DNA from: Xanthomonas hyacinthi
GTDB taxonomy: Bacteria > Pseudomonadota > Gammaproteobacteria > Xanthomonadales > Xanthomonadaceae
Assembly (NCBI RefSeq): GCF_009769165.1
Contig: NZ_CP043476.1
Span: 186,001-250,000, forward strand
Length of the DNA: 64,000 bases
Direction of reading: 5' to 3'
The stretch's first letter is position 1. The number at the start of each line of letters is the position of its first letter. Under the pieces are notes generated by a model. It was not told the origin of the DNA, did no database searches, and saw only the letters and a program-made list of their open reading frames with translations. The translations under genes were made by a program, and so were the position numbers. This document shows, one piece after another, positions 1 to 8,518 of this stretch.

Positions 1-979
1 ACTTGGGCACCGCGTTCGGATAGCTGACGAAGTTGGTGTTGGCCGCGGCCACTTCCGGGGTCAGCAGGTAGTTGATGAACTGGTAGGCGTTCTCCGGATG
101 CTTGGCGTCCTTGGGAATGGCCAGCATGTCGAAGAACTGCAGCGCGCCTTCCTTGGGAATCGCATAGGCGATGTGCACGCCGTTCTTGGCTTCCTCGGCG
201 CGGTCGCGCGCCTGCAGGATGTCGCCAGACCAGCCCACCACCAGGCAGGTGCTGCCCTTGGCCAGCGCGTCGATGTACTGCGAGGAATGGAAGTTCTGGA
301 TGTAGGGGCGGATTTCCTTGAGCTTGGCCGCGGCCTTCTCGATCACCTTCGGGTCGGTGCTGTTCGGGTCCTCGCCCAGGTAATGCAGCACGGTCGGCAC
401 GATCTCCGAGGCGGTGTCGAGAAAGGTCACCCCGCAGTCCTTGAGCTTGGCCAGGTTCTCCGGCTTGAACACCAGGTCCCAGCTGCCGACCACGTCGGTG
501 CTGCCGAACGCGGCCTGGATCTTGTCGACGTTGTAGCCGATGCCAGTGGTGCCCCACAGGTACGGCACCGCGTAGGTATTGCCCGGATCCTGCTGGGCGA
601 TGCGCTGCATCATCGCCGGGTCCAGATTGGCCAGGTTGGGGATCTTGCGCTTGTCCAGCGGCAGGAACACGCCAGTCTGGATCTGCCGGCCGAGGAAACT
701 CAGCGACGGCACCACCAAATCGTAGCCGCTGCCGCCGGCCAGCAGCTTGGCTTCCAGCACTTCGTTGCTGTCGAACACGTCGTAGGTGACGTGGATACCG
801 CTGTGCCGCTCGAAGCCGGGCACGGTGCCCTCGGCGATGTAGTCCGACCAGTTGTAGACGTTCAGTTGCTGCGCATCGCCGCCGCCCGCCGCCTGCGTCG
901 CGCCCCCGCCCTGGCCCGATCCGCCACAGCCCGCCAGGCACAGCACCGCCACCATCCCCGCTATCGCTCGCCGCTTCAT
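1..979 (-). CDS. potF: PotF-like polyamine ABC transporter substrate-binding lipoprotein (3' end beyond window)
   Basis: Periplasmic spermidine/putrescine-binding protein that would deliver polyamines to an ABC permease. The N-terminus is a lipoprotein signal with lipobox LAGC, followed by the PotF-type opening LNVYNWSDYIAEGTV. The visible 326 codons cover most of the family's usual length of about 370; the C-terminus lies left of position 1. It is very similar along its whole length to the next gene (1134-2258), for example FKPENLAKLKDCGVT against FKPENIAKLKDCGVT, so the two are tandem duplicates. Permease and ATPase genes are not in the window and may lie to the left. The gene is read leftwards, 154 bp after the second copy, probably in the same polyamine operon. 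Confidence 0.93.
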   Translation of the reverse strand, partial: MKRRAIAGMVAVLCLAGCGGSGQGGGATQAAGGGDAQQLNVYNWSDYIAEGTVPGFERHSGIHVTYDVFDSNEVLEAKLLAGGSGYDLVVPSLSFLGRQIQTGVFLPLDKRKIPNLANLDPAMMQRIAQQDPGNTYAVPYLWGTTGIGYNVDKIQAAFGSTDVVGSWDLVFKPENLAKLKDCGVTFLDTASEIVPTVLHYLGEDPNSTDPKVIEKAAAKLKEIRPYIQNFHSSQYIDALAKGSTCLVVGWSGDILQARDRAEEAKNGVHIAYAIPKEGALQFFDMLAIPKDAKHPENAYQFINYLLTPEVAAANTNFVSYPNAVPK

Positions 980-1133
980 CGTCGTCTCCATGCCGCCCGT
1001 TGCGGGCAGCGGTTGGCGGGACGCCGCGCTGGCGCGCGTCCCGGTGGTCCTCCCCTTCGGCGGCCGCGCGCGGCGCGGCCGTACTGCGTGCAGGCGCCGC
1101 GTCGCCGCGCCATGGACCACGGACGCGACCGGC

Positions 1134-2258
1134 TCAGCGGCCGGTCTTGATCTCCGTCCACAGGCGGGTATACAGCTTGTCCACCTCGGGCGGGTTGATC
1201 GAATAGGTGAACATCTTCGCCGCCACGTCCGGCGGCGGGTAGATGGTCGGGTCGTTGCGGATCGCCGCATCCACCAGCGGCGTCGCCTTCGGCACCGGAT
1301 TGGCGTAGTGGATGAAGTTGGAATTGGCCGCGGCCACGTCCGGCGTCAGCAGGTAGTTGATGAACTTGTAGGCGTTCTCCGGATGCTTGGCATCCTTCGG
1401 GATCGCCAGCATGTCGAACCACTGCGGCGCGCCTTCCTTGGGAATCGAATAGGCCACGTGCACGCCGTTGTTGGCTTCCTCGGCGCGGTCGCGCGCCTGG
1501 ATGATGTCGCCGGACCAGCCCACCGCCAGGCAGGTGCTGCCGTTGGCCAGCGAGGTCACGTACTGCGAGGAGTGGAAGTTCTGCACGTATGGGCGAATGC
1601 GCTTGATCAGCGCCGCGGCCTGCTCGATCTTGGCGCTGTCGGTAGTGTGCGGATCCTCGCCCTGGTAGTGCAGCGCGATCGGGATCAGGTCCGAGGGCGT
1701 ATCGAGGATGGTGACGCCGCAGTCCTTGAGCTTGGCGATGTTCTCCGGCTTGAACACCAGGTCCCAGCTGTTGGCGATGTCGGTGCTGCCGAACGCGGCC
1801 TTGACCTTGTCCACGTTGTAGCCGATGCCGGTGGTGCCGACCATGTACGGCACGCCGTACTTGTTGCCCGGGTCCTGCTGCGCGATGCGCTGCATGATCT
1901 CCGGGTCCAGGTTGGCCAGGTTCGGGATCTTGCTCTTGTCCAGCGGCAGGAACACGCCGGCCTGGATCTGCCGGCCGAAGAAGTTCAGCGTCGGCACCAC
2001 CACGTCGTAGCCGCTGCCGCCGGCCAGCAACTTGGTCTCGACCATCTCGTCGCTGTCGAACACGTCGTAGGTGACCTTGACCCCGCTGGCCTTCTCGAAC
2101 GCGGGCACGGTGTTCTCGGCGATGTAGTCCGAATAGTTGTAGACGTTGAGGACCTGGTCCTCGCCCGCCGCCGGCTTGCCGCCCTCGCCGCCGCCGGAAC
2201 CGCCACAGGAGGCGAGCAGCGCCGCGGAAAGGGAAAGGGTGAGCAGTCGCAGCTTCAT
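1134..2258 (-). CDS. potF: PotF-like polyamine ABC transporter substrate-binding lipoprotein, second copy
   Basis: 374-residue periplasmic polyamine-binding protein. A lipoprotein signal (lipobox LASC, then a Gly/Ser-rich linker) precedes the conserved LNVYNYSDYIAENTV segment. Later motifs include VPYMVGTTGIGYN and WSGDIIQARDRAEEA. The chosen ATG has a GGAG ribosome site about 9 nt upstream, and the lipoprotein signal starts directly there. The reading frame stays open much further upstream, but that stretch is the antisense of the transaminase gene. The gene lies 98 bp downstream of the SpuC-like transaminase on the same strand, which couples uptake to catabolism. Duplicated binding proteins often differ in ligand (putrescine against spermidine); which copy binds which cannot be read from the sequence. 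Confidence 0.95.
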   Translation of the reverse strand: MKLRLLTLSLSAALLASCGGSGGGEGGKPAAGEDQVLNVYNYSDYIAENTVPAFEKASGVKVTYDVFDSDEMVETKLLAGGSGYDVVVPTLNFFGRQIQAGVFLPLDKSKIPNLANLDPEIMQRIAQQDPGNKYGVPYMVGTTGIGYNVDKVKAAFGSTDIANSWDLVFKPENIAKLKDCGVTILDTPSDLIPIALHYQGEDPHTTDSAKIEQAAALIKRIRPYVQNFHSSQYVTSLANGSTCLAVGWSGDIIQARDRAEEANNGVHVAYSIPKEGAPQWFDMLAIPKDAKHPENAYKFINYLLTPDVAAANSNFIHYANPVPKATPLVDAAIRNDPTIYPPPDVAAKMFTYSINPPEVDKLYTRLWTEIKTGR

Positions 2259-2356
2259 TGCAGATCTCCGCAGGTCCATGGGGAAGTTCGGAAGATACAC
2301 GCCGCGGCGTCGCGCGGCCGACTCAAGACGACCCATCCAGACTAACCAGCGCCGGC

Positions 2357-3721
2357 CTATTTGCCCAGCGCCTGCGCGGTGTCCTCCAGCGCCAGCCAGG
2401 CCTTGTCGAACAGCTCGTCGACCTGGGCGCGGCTGAGGATCAGCGGCGGCGACAGCAGCATCGCATCGTTGGTCGCGCGCAGGATCAGGCCGCGGCGCAG
2501 CGCGTGGTCGCGGCACAGCGCGCCGACCTTGCCGCGCTCGGGGAAATAGTGCCGGCGCGGCTTGTCCGGCACCAGTTCCAGCGCGCCGATCATGCCGACG
2601 ATGCGCGCCTGCCCGACCAGCCGGTGCTCGCCCAGCTCGGCCCAGCGCTGCGCCAGGTACGGCGCGAGCTCGCGGCGCGCGCGTTCGACGATGCCCTCGT
2701 CCTGCAGCAGGCGCAGGTTCTCCAGCGCCACCGCCGCGCACACCGGATGCCCCGAATAGGTGCAACCGTGCGCCAGCTCGCCGCCCTGCTCCTTCAGCAC
2801 CGTGGCCACGCGCTTGCCGAACATCGCCGCGCCGAGCGGGATGTAGCCGGAGGTGATGCCCTTGGCGATGGTCATCACGTCCGGCTGGAACCCGAAGTGC
2901 TGCGCGCCGAACCATTCGCCGGTGCGGCCGAAACCGCAGATCACTTCGTCGGCGACCAGCAGCACGTCGTAGCGGCGGCAGATGCGCTCGATCTCCGGCC
3001 AGTAGCTGCGCGGCGGGATGTACACGCCGATCGCGCCCATGATCGGCTCGCCGATGAACGCGGCCACGCGCTGCGGCCCCAGTTCCAGGATCTTGTCCTC
3101 GAGTCGGCGCGCGGCCAGCAGGCCGTATTCCTCCGGGTCCAGGTCGCCGCCGTCGCCGAACGGGTATGGCGGGTCGATATGGTGGATGTCGGGGATCGGC
3201 AGCCCGCCCTGGCGGTGCATGCCTTTCATGCCGCCGAGGCTGGCGCCGGCCATGGTGGTGCCGTGGTAGCCGTCGTGGCGGCCGATGAAGATGCTCTTCT
3301 GCGGCTGGTCCTGCACGGCCCAGAAGTGCCGCACCAGGCGCAGGATGGTGTCGTTGGCCTCGGAGCCGGAGTTGGTGAAGAAGGCATGGTCGAGGTCGCC
3401 GGGGGTCAGTTCGGCGAGTTTGGCGGCGAGGCGGATGGTGGGTTCGGTGGTGCACTGGAAGAAGCTGTTGTAGTACGCCAGCTGTTCCATCTGCCGCGCG
3501 GCGGCCTGGCCGAGTTCCTTGCGCCCGTAGCCGACGTTGACGCACCACAGCCCGGCGAAGGCGTCGAGCAGCTTGTTGCCGTCGGCGTCCCAGACGTAGG
3601 CGCCGTCGCCGCGGGTAAGGATGCGCGTGCCTTTCTGGGCCAATGCGGCGTTGTCGTTGAACGGGTGCAGGTGATGCGCCGCATCCAGGTCCTGCAGAGC
3701 CCGTGTCTCTATCCGATCCAT
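2357..3721 (-). CDS. spuC: Putrescine/diamine-pyruvate aminotransferase, SpuC-like
   Basis: Class-III PLP-dependent aminotransferase of 454 residues, matching the SpuC family length. It would transfer an amino group from putrescine (or a related polyamine) to pyruvate, giving 4-aminobutanal and alanine. Visible motifs are LWCVNVGYGRKEL, FTNSGSEANDT, the Asp motif VADEVICGFGRTGEW, and the PLP lysine in TIAKGITSGYIPLGA. The ATG at 3721 follows GGAG by 5 nt. The frame is open for 97 more codons upstream, but those codons are a Lys/Ser-rich translation of a 9-bp tandem repeat and are not credible protein. The gene sits between the gamma-glutamylpolyamine synthetase and the PotF genes, all leftward. 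Exact substrate preference is inferred from context. Confidence 0.93.
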   Translation of the reverse strand: MDRIETRALQDLDAAHHLHPFNDNAALAQKGTRILTRGDGAYVWDADGNKLLDAFAGLWCVNVGYGRKELGQAAARQMEQLAYYNSFFQCTTEPTIRLAAKLAELTPGDLDHAFFTNSGSEANDTILRLVRHFWAVQDQPQKSIFIGRHDGYHGTTMAGASLGGMKGMHRQGGLPIPDIHHIDPPYPFGDGGDLDPEEYGLLAARRLEDKILELGPQRVAAFIGEPIMGAIGVYIPPRSYWPEIERICRRYDVLLVADEVICGFGRTGEWFGAQHFGFQPDVMTIAKGITSGYIPLGAAMFGKRVATVLKEQGGELAHGCTYSGHPVCAAVALENLRLLQDEGIVERARRELAPYLAQRWAELGEHRLVGQARIVGMIGALELVPDKPRRHYFPERGKVGALCRDHALRRGLILRATNDAMLLSPPLILSRAQVDELFDKAWLALEDTAQALGK

Positions 3722-3780
3722 GTCCACTCCATGCTCGTTGCTGTGCCTGTTGCTGCCGCTGTCGTCGTGGCTGTTGCTAC

Positions 3781-3912
3781 TGCTCTTGCTGCTCTTGCTG
3801 CTCTTGCTGCTCTTGCTGCTCTTGCTGCTCTTGCTGCTCTTGCTCTTGCTCCCCTGCTCTTGCTCCCCTGCTCTTGCTCCCATGCTCTTGCTTTCCTGCT
3901 CTTGCTGTCGCT
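3781..3912. repeat. 9-bp CTGCTCTTG-type tandem repeat upstream of spuC
   Basis: About six direct copies of a 9-bp unit (tgctgctct) fill 3781-3846, followed by degenerate gctcttgctccc copies to about 3912. The array lies 60-190 bp upstream of the spuC start codon, in the 5' leader on the minus strand. The unit length is a multiple of three, so open frames are kept on both strands and produce misleading Leu-rich and Lys/Ser-rich ORFs. Confidence 0.8.
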
Positions 3913-3951
3913 TTGGCTTTGGTTGTTGCCTTTGCAATTGCTTTTGACTTA

Positions 3952-4468
3952 CCGGGTTCCCTTCCGCAGCGGCGGCCATGGCGGGGAAAAACCCCGAAGG
4001 GGCGGCGCACATGGATGTGCGCCGTTCGCGGCAGGGGCAGGATGCCCCCTTCCGCGAATCCCCGTCATGGACGCGGACCTGTAGCGCGCAGCGCGGAAGG
4101 CGCGAGGCAGGGCGCGCTTTCTTTTGGTTACTTTTCTTTGCGCGAGCAAAGAAAAGTGACTCGCCGCAAGGCGAAAGCCTTTGCCTTTGCCTTTGCTTTT
4201 TTCTGCCTTCGCTTGCAAGCCTTGAGCAACAACATGAGCAGGAGCAAAGCTTCCGCTGCGCGGGTCACTTTTCTTTGCTTGTGCAAAGAAAAGTAACCAA
4301 AAGAAAGCACACCCTGCCTGCGCGCCCTCCGCGCTGCGCGCTCCGGGTCCGCGAACCAGACGGGATCCGCGGAAGGGGCATCCTGCCCCTGCCGCGGACG
4401 GCGCACATCCCTGTGCGCCGCCCTTCGGGTTTTTCCCGCCTGGTTCGCCGCTTCGGAAGGGAACCCGG
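3952..4468. repeat. 517-bp composite inverted-repeat element between spuC and the gamma-glutamylpolyamine synthetase
   Basis: Two arms of about 205 bp, 3952-4160 and 4264-4468, are imperfect reverse complements over their full length. Both contain the same ordered blocks: an outer CCGGGTTCCCTTCCG, a GGCGCACA-gatgtgcgcc palindrome, GGCAGGGGCAGGATGCCCC, and an inner TTTTCTTTGC/GCAAAGAAAAGT hairpin. A loop of about 100 bp (4161-4263) separates them. No credible gene is inside; the peptides it encodes (such as FFWLLFF...KKS) are artefacts of the repeat. It occupies most of the 858-bp gap between the two genes of this leftward operon, so it may break transcription. Similar TTTTCTTTGC/GCAAAGAAAAG elements are, from general knowledge, dispersed in Xanthomonas genomes. 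Confidence 0.8.
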
Positions 4469-4579
4469 CAAATCACAAGCAACAGCTAAAGCAACAGCAA
4501 CAGCAACAGCACGGCAACGGCAACCGCAAAAGCTAGCCACTGCGCCCTGCCCGATCCGCCATCGCCAGCGATGCCGGGC

Positions 4580-5962
4580 TCACACGTTCAACAACAAGAA
4601 CTCCCGCTCCCACGAACTGATCACCCGGAAGAACGTCTCGTACTCCTTGCGCTTGACCGAGATGTAGGCACGCACGAAACGCGGCCCCAGCAACTCCTGC
4701 AGCGGCGCGCAGCGCTCCAGCTCGTCCAGCGCCTCGCCCAGCGAACGCGGCAACTGATAGCCCATCTCCTTGCCATTGCCGCTGATCGGCGCGGTCGGCT
4801 CCAGCTTCTCGCGGATGCCCAGCAACCCGCAGGCCAGCGTCGCCGCCATCGCCAGATACGGATTGGCGTCGGAGCCGGCGAAGCGGCTCTCCACCCGCAT
4901 GTTCTCGATCGTATCGATCGGCACCCGCAGCCCGCAGGTGCGGTTGTCGAAGCCCCACAGCACGTTGCTCGGCGACACCTCGCCGAACATCAGCCGGCGG
5001 TAGGAATTGACGTTCGGCGCCAGCACCGCCATCGCCATCGGCACGTACTTCTGCAGCCCGGCCAGGTAGTGCGCGAAAGTGCGGCTGTACTCGCCGGCGC
5101 GGCGGCCGCTGAACACGTTCTTGCCGTGCTTGTCGACCAGGCTCTGGTGGATGTGCATCGCGCTGCCCGGCTCGTTCTCCATCGGCTTGGCCAGGAACGT
5201 GGCGTAGACGCCGTGGCGCATCGCCGCCTCGCGCATCGTGCGCTTGAACAGGAACACCTGATCGGCGCGCGACAGCGCATCGGAATGGGTGAAGTTGACC
5301 TCCAGCTGCGCCGCGCCGGATTCGTGGATCAAGGTGTCCACGTCCAGTTCCATCGCATCGCAATAGTCGTACATCAGGTCCAGGATCGGGTCGAACTCGT
5401 TGACCGCGTCGATCGAGTACGACTGCCGCGCGGTCTCCGGCCGGCCGGAACGCCCGGCCGGCGGCAGCAGCGGGAAATCCGGGTCGGTGTTCTTCTGCAC
5501 CAGGAAGAATTCCAGCTCCGGCGCCACCACCGGCTTGAAGCCGATCGTCGCATACGCCTGCAGCACCCCGCGCAACACGTTGCGCGGCGCCAGGTCGTGC
5601 GGCTGGCCTTCCTTGGTATAGCAGTCGTGGATCACCTGCGCGGTCGGGTCGGTGGCCCACGGCACCATCCGCACCGTGTCCGGATCCGGGCGCAGCTGCA
5701 TGTCCGAATCCGACGGCGAGGTCAGGTCGTAGTAGTCGTCGGGATACTCGCCGGTGACGGTGGTGGCGAAGATGCCCTCGGGCAGGCGCGTGCCGTAGTC
5801 GTGGGAGAACTTGGCCGCGGGAATGATCTTGCCGCGCGCGTTGCCGGTGATGTCCGGCACCAGGCACTCGACCTCGGTGATGTGACGCTCCTTGAGCCAA
5901 CGCCGCAGCGAGCTTTCCTGCTGTTCGGGGGTGTTCTTGCGCGAGCGCGGTCGGCTGGCCAT
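4580..5962 (-). CDS. puuA: Gamma-glutamylpolyamine synthetase, glutamine-synthetase family (PuuA/SpuI-like)
   Basis: 460-residue glutamine-synthetase-fold ligase. It would join glutamate to putrescine or another polyamine using ATP, the first step of the gamma-glutamylated pathway. Hallmarks are the ELEFF glutamate motif (PVVAPELEFF), the metal/ATP segment GSAMHIHQS, VNSYRRLMFGE, the WGFDNRTCGLRVP loop, and SRFAGSDANPYL near the C-terminus. The adenylylation tyrosine region of true GlnA is not evident, which fits a catabolic enzyme. The ATG lies 11 nt after the puuD stop, so the two are co-transcribed. A second family member is divergently placed at 6988; the pair may divide putrescine and longer polyamines. 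Nitrogen-assimilating GS is unlikely given the neighbours. Confidence 0.9.
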   Translation of the reverse strand: MASRPRSRKNTPEQQESSLRRWLKERHITEVECLVPDITGNARGKIIPAAKFSHDYGTRLPEGIFATTVTGEYPDDYYDLTSPSDSDMQLRPDPDTVRMVPWATDPTAQVIHDCYTKEGQPHDLAPRNVLRGVLQAYATIGFKPVVAPELEFFLVQKNTDPDFPLLPPAGRSGRPETARQSYSIDAVNEFDPILDLMYDYCDAMELDVDTLIHESGAAQLEVNFTHSDALSRADQVFLFKRTMREAAMRHGVYATFLAKPMENEPGSAMHIHQSLVDKHGKNVFSGRRAGEYSRTFAHYLAGLQKYVPMAMAVLAPNVNSYRRLMFGEVSPSNVLWGFDNRTCGLRVPIDTIENMRVESRFAGSDANPYLAMAATLACGLLGIREKLEPTAPISGNGKEMGYQLPRSLGEALDELERCAPLQELLGPRFVRAYISVKRKEYETFFRVISSWEREFLLLNV

Positions 5963-5973
5963 GGGAGATCGAT

Positions 5974-6729
5974 TCAGTGCGTGCGGCGAGCCGCGTAGTG
6001 GCGACAGGCGTCGCCGAAGGATTGGAAGATGCCCAGATAGAACGGGTCGTCGAGGACGCGCCATTCCGGGTGCCACTGTACGCCGAGCAGGAAGCCGGGA
6101 CCGGTACCGCGGAACGCCTCGATCAAGCCGTCCGGCGCCCGCGCCTCCACGATCAGGTCGCCGCCGAGCCGGGCCACGCCCTGCCCGTGCAGCGAGTTGA
6201 CCCGCACCCGCGGCTTGCCGGCGATGTCGGCCAGCCAGCCGCCCTCGCTCAGGATCACCTCGTGCACCGGCGCGTACTGCTGGTCCAGCGCCGACTGGGT
6301 GTCCTCGCGATGATCGGTCAACCCGGGCACCGCATGCACCTTCTGGTGCAAGGCGCCGCCCAGGGCCACGTTGACTTCCTGGAAGCCGCGGCAGATCGCC
6401 AGGATCGGCAGGCCGAGCGCAATCGCCTGCGGGATCAGGTCCAGCGTGGTGGCATCGCGTGCCGGATCGTGCGGATTGCCGAGCCAGCTGGGTTCGTCGC
6501 CGTAGTGATGCGGTTCGATGTTGCTGACCGCCCCGGTCAGTAACAGGCCGTCCAGCCGTGCCAGCCAATCGCACGGCGCGACCGGCGGCTGCAGCGAGGG
6601 CAACAGCACCGGCGTCACCCCGGCGCCATCGACCGCGGCACGCAGATACTTTTCTCCGGCGACCAGGAACGGATGCCGGCCGATGCGTTTACGGTCGGTC
6701 GGCAGGCCGACCAGAGGCGATACGGCCAT
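5974..6729 (-). CDS. puuD: Gamma-glutamyl-GABA hydrolase (class I glutamine amidotransferase-like), PuuD
   Basis: 251-residue peptidase C26 family hydrolase, close to the 254 residues of E. coli PuuD. It releases GABA from gamma-glutamyl-GABA at the end of the Puu pathway. The nucleophile cysteine is in LAICRGFQEVN and the catalytic His in GVQWHPEW. The N-terminal MAVSPLVGLPTDRK is typical of the family, which supports the ATG at 6729; an upstream in-frame Met would add 36 residues of unlikely sequence. It is the first gene of the leftward operon, followed 11 bp later by the synthetase. Its promoter lies in the 258-bp divergent region shared with the second puuA. Confidence 0.94.
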   Translation of the reverse strand: MAVSPLVGLPTDRKRIGRHPFLVAGEKYLRAAVDGAGVTPVLLPSLQPPVAPCDWLARLDGLLLTGAVSNIEPHHYGDEPSWLGNPHDPARDATTLDLIPQAIALGLPILAICRGFQEVNVALGGALHQKVHAVPGLTDHREDTQSALDQQYAPVHEVILSEGGWLADIAGKPRVRVNSLHGQGVARLGGDLIVEARAPDGLIEAFRGTGPGFLLGVQWHPEWRVLDDPFYLGIFQSFGDACRHYAARRTH

Positions 6730-6766
6730 GCGAAGAACTCGTGTGGCGTCCTCGCAAGTTACCCCG

Positions 6767-6790
6767 GGCGTTTTATTTTTACAACACGCC
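6767..6790. promoter_or_regulatory. Candidate PuuR-type operator between puuD and puuA
   Basis: A short A/T-rich island in very GC-rich DNA carries an interrupted palindrome, GGCGT-N14-ACGCC. On the minus strand it reads GGCGTGTTGTAAAAATAAAACGCC. It shares the GTGTTG half and the A-rich centre with the two stronger sites at 28972 and 29170 near puuR. It lies 38 bp upstream of the puuD start. Its assignment rests only on this resemblance and its position. Confidence 0.4.
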
Positions 6791-6935
6791 GTAGCGGCGC
6801 ACGGCGGTCGGCGCGTGTGTGCGGACGCTACCCGCATCAGGCACGGCGTGCTTTATTACAGGACGAAGCGGCAGGCACGCGGATCCGGCGCGCGTCGTGC
6901 CCGCTTCGTCCGGCGCATGCGCCTGTTGAGTATTC

Positions 6936-6962
6936 TTGACGCGGCCCCGGCTCTGCTAAGCT
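6936..6962 (+). promoter_or_regulatory. Possible sigma-70 promoter for the second puuA
   Basis: TTGACG at 6936-6941 and TAAGCT at 6957-6962 are 15 bp apart, in the leader just upstream of the ATG at 6988. The -35 is close to consensus, but the spacer is short and the -10 imperfect, so this is only a suggestion. Confidence 0.25.
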
Positions 6963-6987
6963 CGGCGCACTCCCGCAGGCCGCCGCC

Positions 6988-8367
6988 ATGACCCGCACCC
7001 ACGACGCTCCGCTGCTGCCCCCGGACGCCGCCCAGGCCCTGCAACGCATCCCCGGCTGCGAACAGATCGACCTGCTGCTGCCGGACAGCAATGGCCTGCT
7101 GCGCGGCAAGCGCATCACCCGCGACGCGCTGGACAAGGTCTATCGCGACGGGGTGTGCCTGCCGATGTCGCTGATCGCCACCGACATCACCGGCAATACG
7201 GTCGAGGAAACCGGCCTGGGCTACGCCATCGGCGACGAGGACCGGCTGTGCTTCCCGATACCCGGCACGCTGCAGCCGGTGCCGTGGGCGCCGGTGCCGT
7301 CGGCGCAGCTGCTGCTGGCGATGCGCGACGGCGCCGGCGGCCCGCTGGACTTCGCCCCGCGCGAGGTGCTGGCGCGGGTACTGGAGCGATTGCGCGCGCG
7401 CGGGCTGACCGCGGTGATCGCGGTGGAGCTGGAGTTCTACCTGTTCGATCCGCGTGCCGACGCCAACGGCCGGCCGCAGCCGCCCCTGCAGGCGCACACC
7501 GGGCTGCGCAACGACAGCACCCAGGTCTATTACATGCAGGAGCTGGACGACCAGCGCGGCTTCACCGACGCGGTCGCGCAGGCCTGCCGCGCGCAGGGCA
7601 TCCCCGCCGATACCGCGGTCGCCGAATACGCGCCCGGCCAGTTCGAGATCAACCTCAAGCACCGCGGCGACGCGCTGGCCGCCTGCGACGACGCGCTGAT
7701 GCTCAAGCGCGCGATCAAGGCGATCGCGCAGCAGCAGGGTTTGCTCGCCAGCTTCATGGCCAAGCCGTTCGCCGCGCAGTCCGGCAGCGGCCTGCACCTG
7801 CACGTGAGCCTGCTCGACGCCGCCGGGGACAACGTCTTCGCCGGCACCGCGCAGGCGCCGGCCGACGCGCTGCGCCACGCCATCGGCGGCCTGCAGCGCA
7901 GCGCCGACGACTGCCTGCTGCTGTTCGCCCCGCACGCCAACAGCTACCGCCGCTTCGTGCCCAATGCGTTCGTGCCGCTCAACGACAGTTGGGGCTTCAA
8001 CAACCGCACCGTGGCGATGCGGGTGCCGTACAGCGACCCGGCCAATACCCGCATCGAGCACCGCATCGCCGGCGCCGACGCCAATCCGTATCTGGTCGCC
8101 GCGGCGGTGCTGGCCGGCATCGAGCACGGCCTGCAGCATGGCTTCGACCCCGGCCCGCCGGTGCAGGGCAACGCCTACGAACAGACCGAGATCCGCCACC
8201 CGGACTGGCGCGGCGCGATCGCCGGCTTCCTCGCCAGCGACTTCGTCGCCGAGCAGTTCGGTGCCCGCTTCCGCCACGTCTACGGCCAGCAGAAACGCCG
8301 CGAGATGCTGGATTTCCATGCGCAGGTGAGCGATCTGGATTATCGGTGGTATCTGCGCACAGTGTGA
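6988..8367 (+). CDS. puuA: Gamma-glutamylputrescine synthetase, glutamine-synthetase family (second PuuA paralogue)
   Basis: 459-residue ligase of the same fold as the gene at 4580-5962 but clearly diverged from it. Motifs are LLPDSNGLLRGKRI near the N-terminus, VELEFYLF, GSGLHLHVSL, HANSYRRFVPN, NNRTVAMRVP and EHRIAGADANPYLVA. It is predicted to make gamma-glutamylputrescine from glutamate, putrescine and ATP in the cytoplasm. The ATG at 6988 follows a weak GCAGG. The gene is transcribed divergently from puuD and is followed by PuuB, which oxidises its product. A heptad-repeat palindrome begins only 5 bp after the stop codon. Confidence 0.9.
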   Translation: MTRTHDAPLLPPDAAQALQRIPGCEQIDLLLPDSNGLLRGKRITRDALDKVYRDGVCLPMSLIATDITGNTVEETGLGYAIGDEDRLCFPIPGTLQPVPWAPVPSAQLLLAMRDGAGGPLDFAPREVLARVLERLRARGLTAVIAVELEFYLFDPRADANGRPQPPLQAHTGLRNDSTQVYYMQELDDQRGFTDAVAQACRAQGIPADTAVAEYAPGQFEINLKHRGDALAACDDALMLKRAIKAIAQQQGLLASFMAKPFAAQSGSGLHLHVSLLDAAGDNVFAGTAQAPADALRHAIGGLQRSADDCLLLFAPHANSYRRFVPNAFVPLNDSWGFNNRTVAMRVPYSDPANTRIEHRIAGADANPYLVAAAVLAGIEHGLQHGFDPGPPVQGNAYEQTEIRHPDWRGAIAGFLASDFVAEQFGARFRHVYGQQKRREMLDFHAQVSDLDYRWYLRTV

Positions 8368-8372
8368 AAAGC

Positions 8373-8518
8373 CGGGAATGGGGAATCGGGAATGGGGAAT
8401 CGAAAAAGCAAACGCCAAACATCCGGAGGCTGACCCCCATGATTCCCCTTCCCAGCAACTCGCCACCATGACCCGCTCTTCCACGATTCCCGATTCCCGG
8501 CTCCCGATTCCCGGCTCC
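8373..8518. repeat. GGGAATC/GGGAATG heptad palindromic element overlapping the puuB start
   Basis: The left arm (8373-8402) consists of GGGAATG/GGGAATC heptads. The right arm (8484-8518) is the inverted form, CGATTCCCGATTCCCGG repeated. The arms can pair with each other, and the outer ends read GCCGGGAAT...ATTCCCGGCTC. The right arm lies inside the puuB coding sequence. Related copies occur at 26747-26809 (TCCCGAG form) and 32543-32672. Confidence 0.8.

Noticed and set aside
98..1150. Rightward 350-codon ORF opposite the first potF
   Set aside because: It is a shadow frame of potF: Val/Leu/His/Arg-rich, with no motifs, typical of antisense frames in GC-rich DNA. The same applies to many 300-900-codon antisense frames across the window.
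1134..3548. An 804-codon ORF fusing an Arg-rich protein to PotF
   Set aside because: The first 430 codons are an out-of-frame translation of the SpuC-like gene; the lipoprotein signal and ribosome site mark the real start at 2258.
3720..3947. Leucine-rich 'membrane' ORF upstream of spuC
   Set aside because: It is a direct translation of the CTGCTCTTG tandem repeat with no real gene features.
3978..4667. ORFs containing AFFWLLFFARAKKS-like peptides
   Set aside because: They come from the TTTTCTTTGC/GCAAAGAAAAG arms of the inverted repeat; the same peptides arise from both arms in different frames, so they are repeat artefacts.
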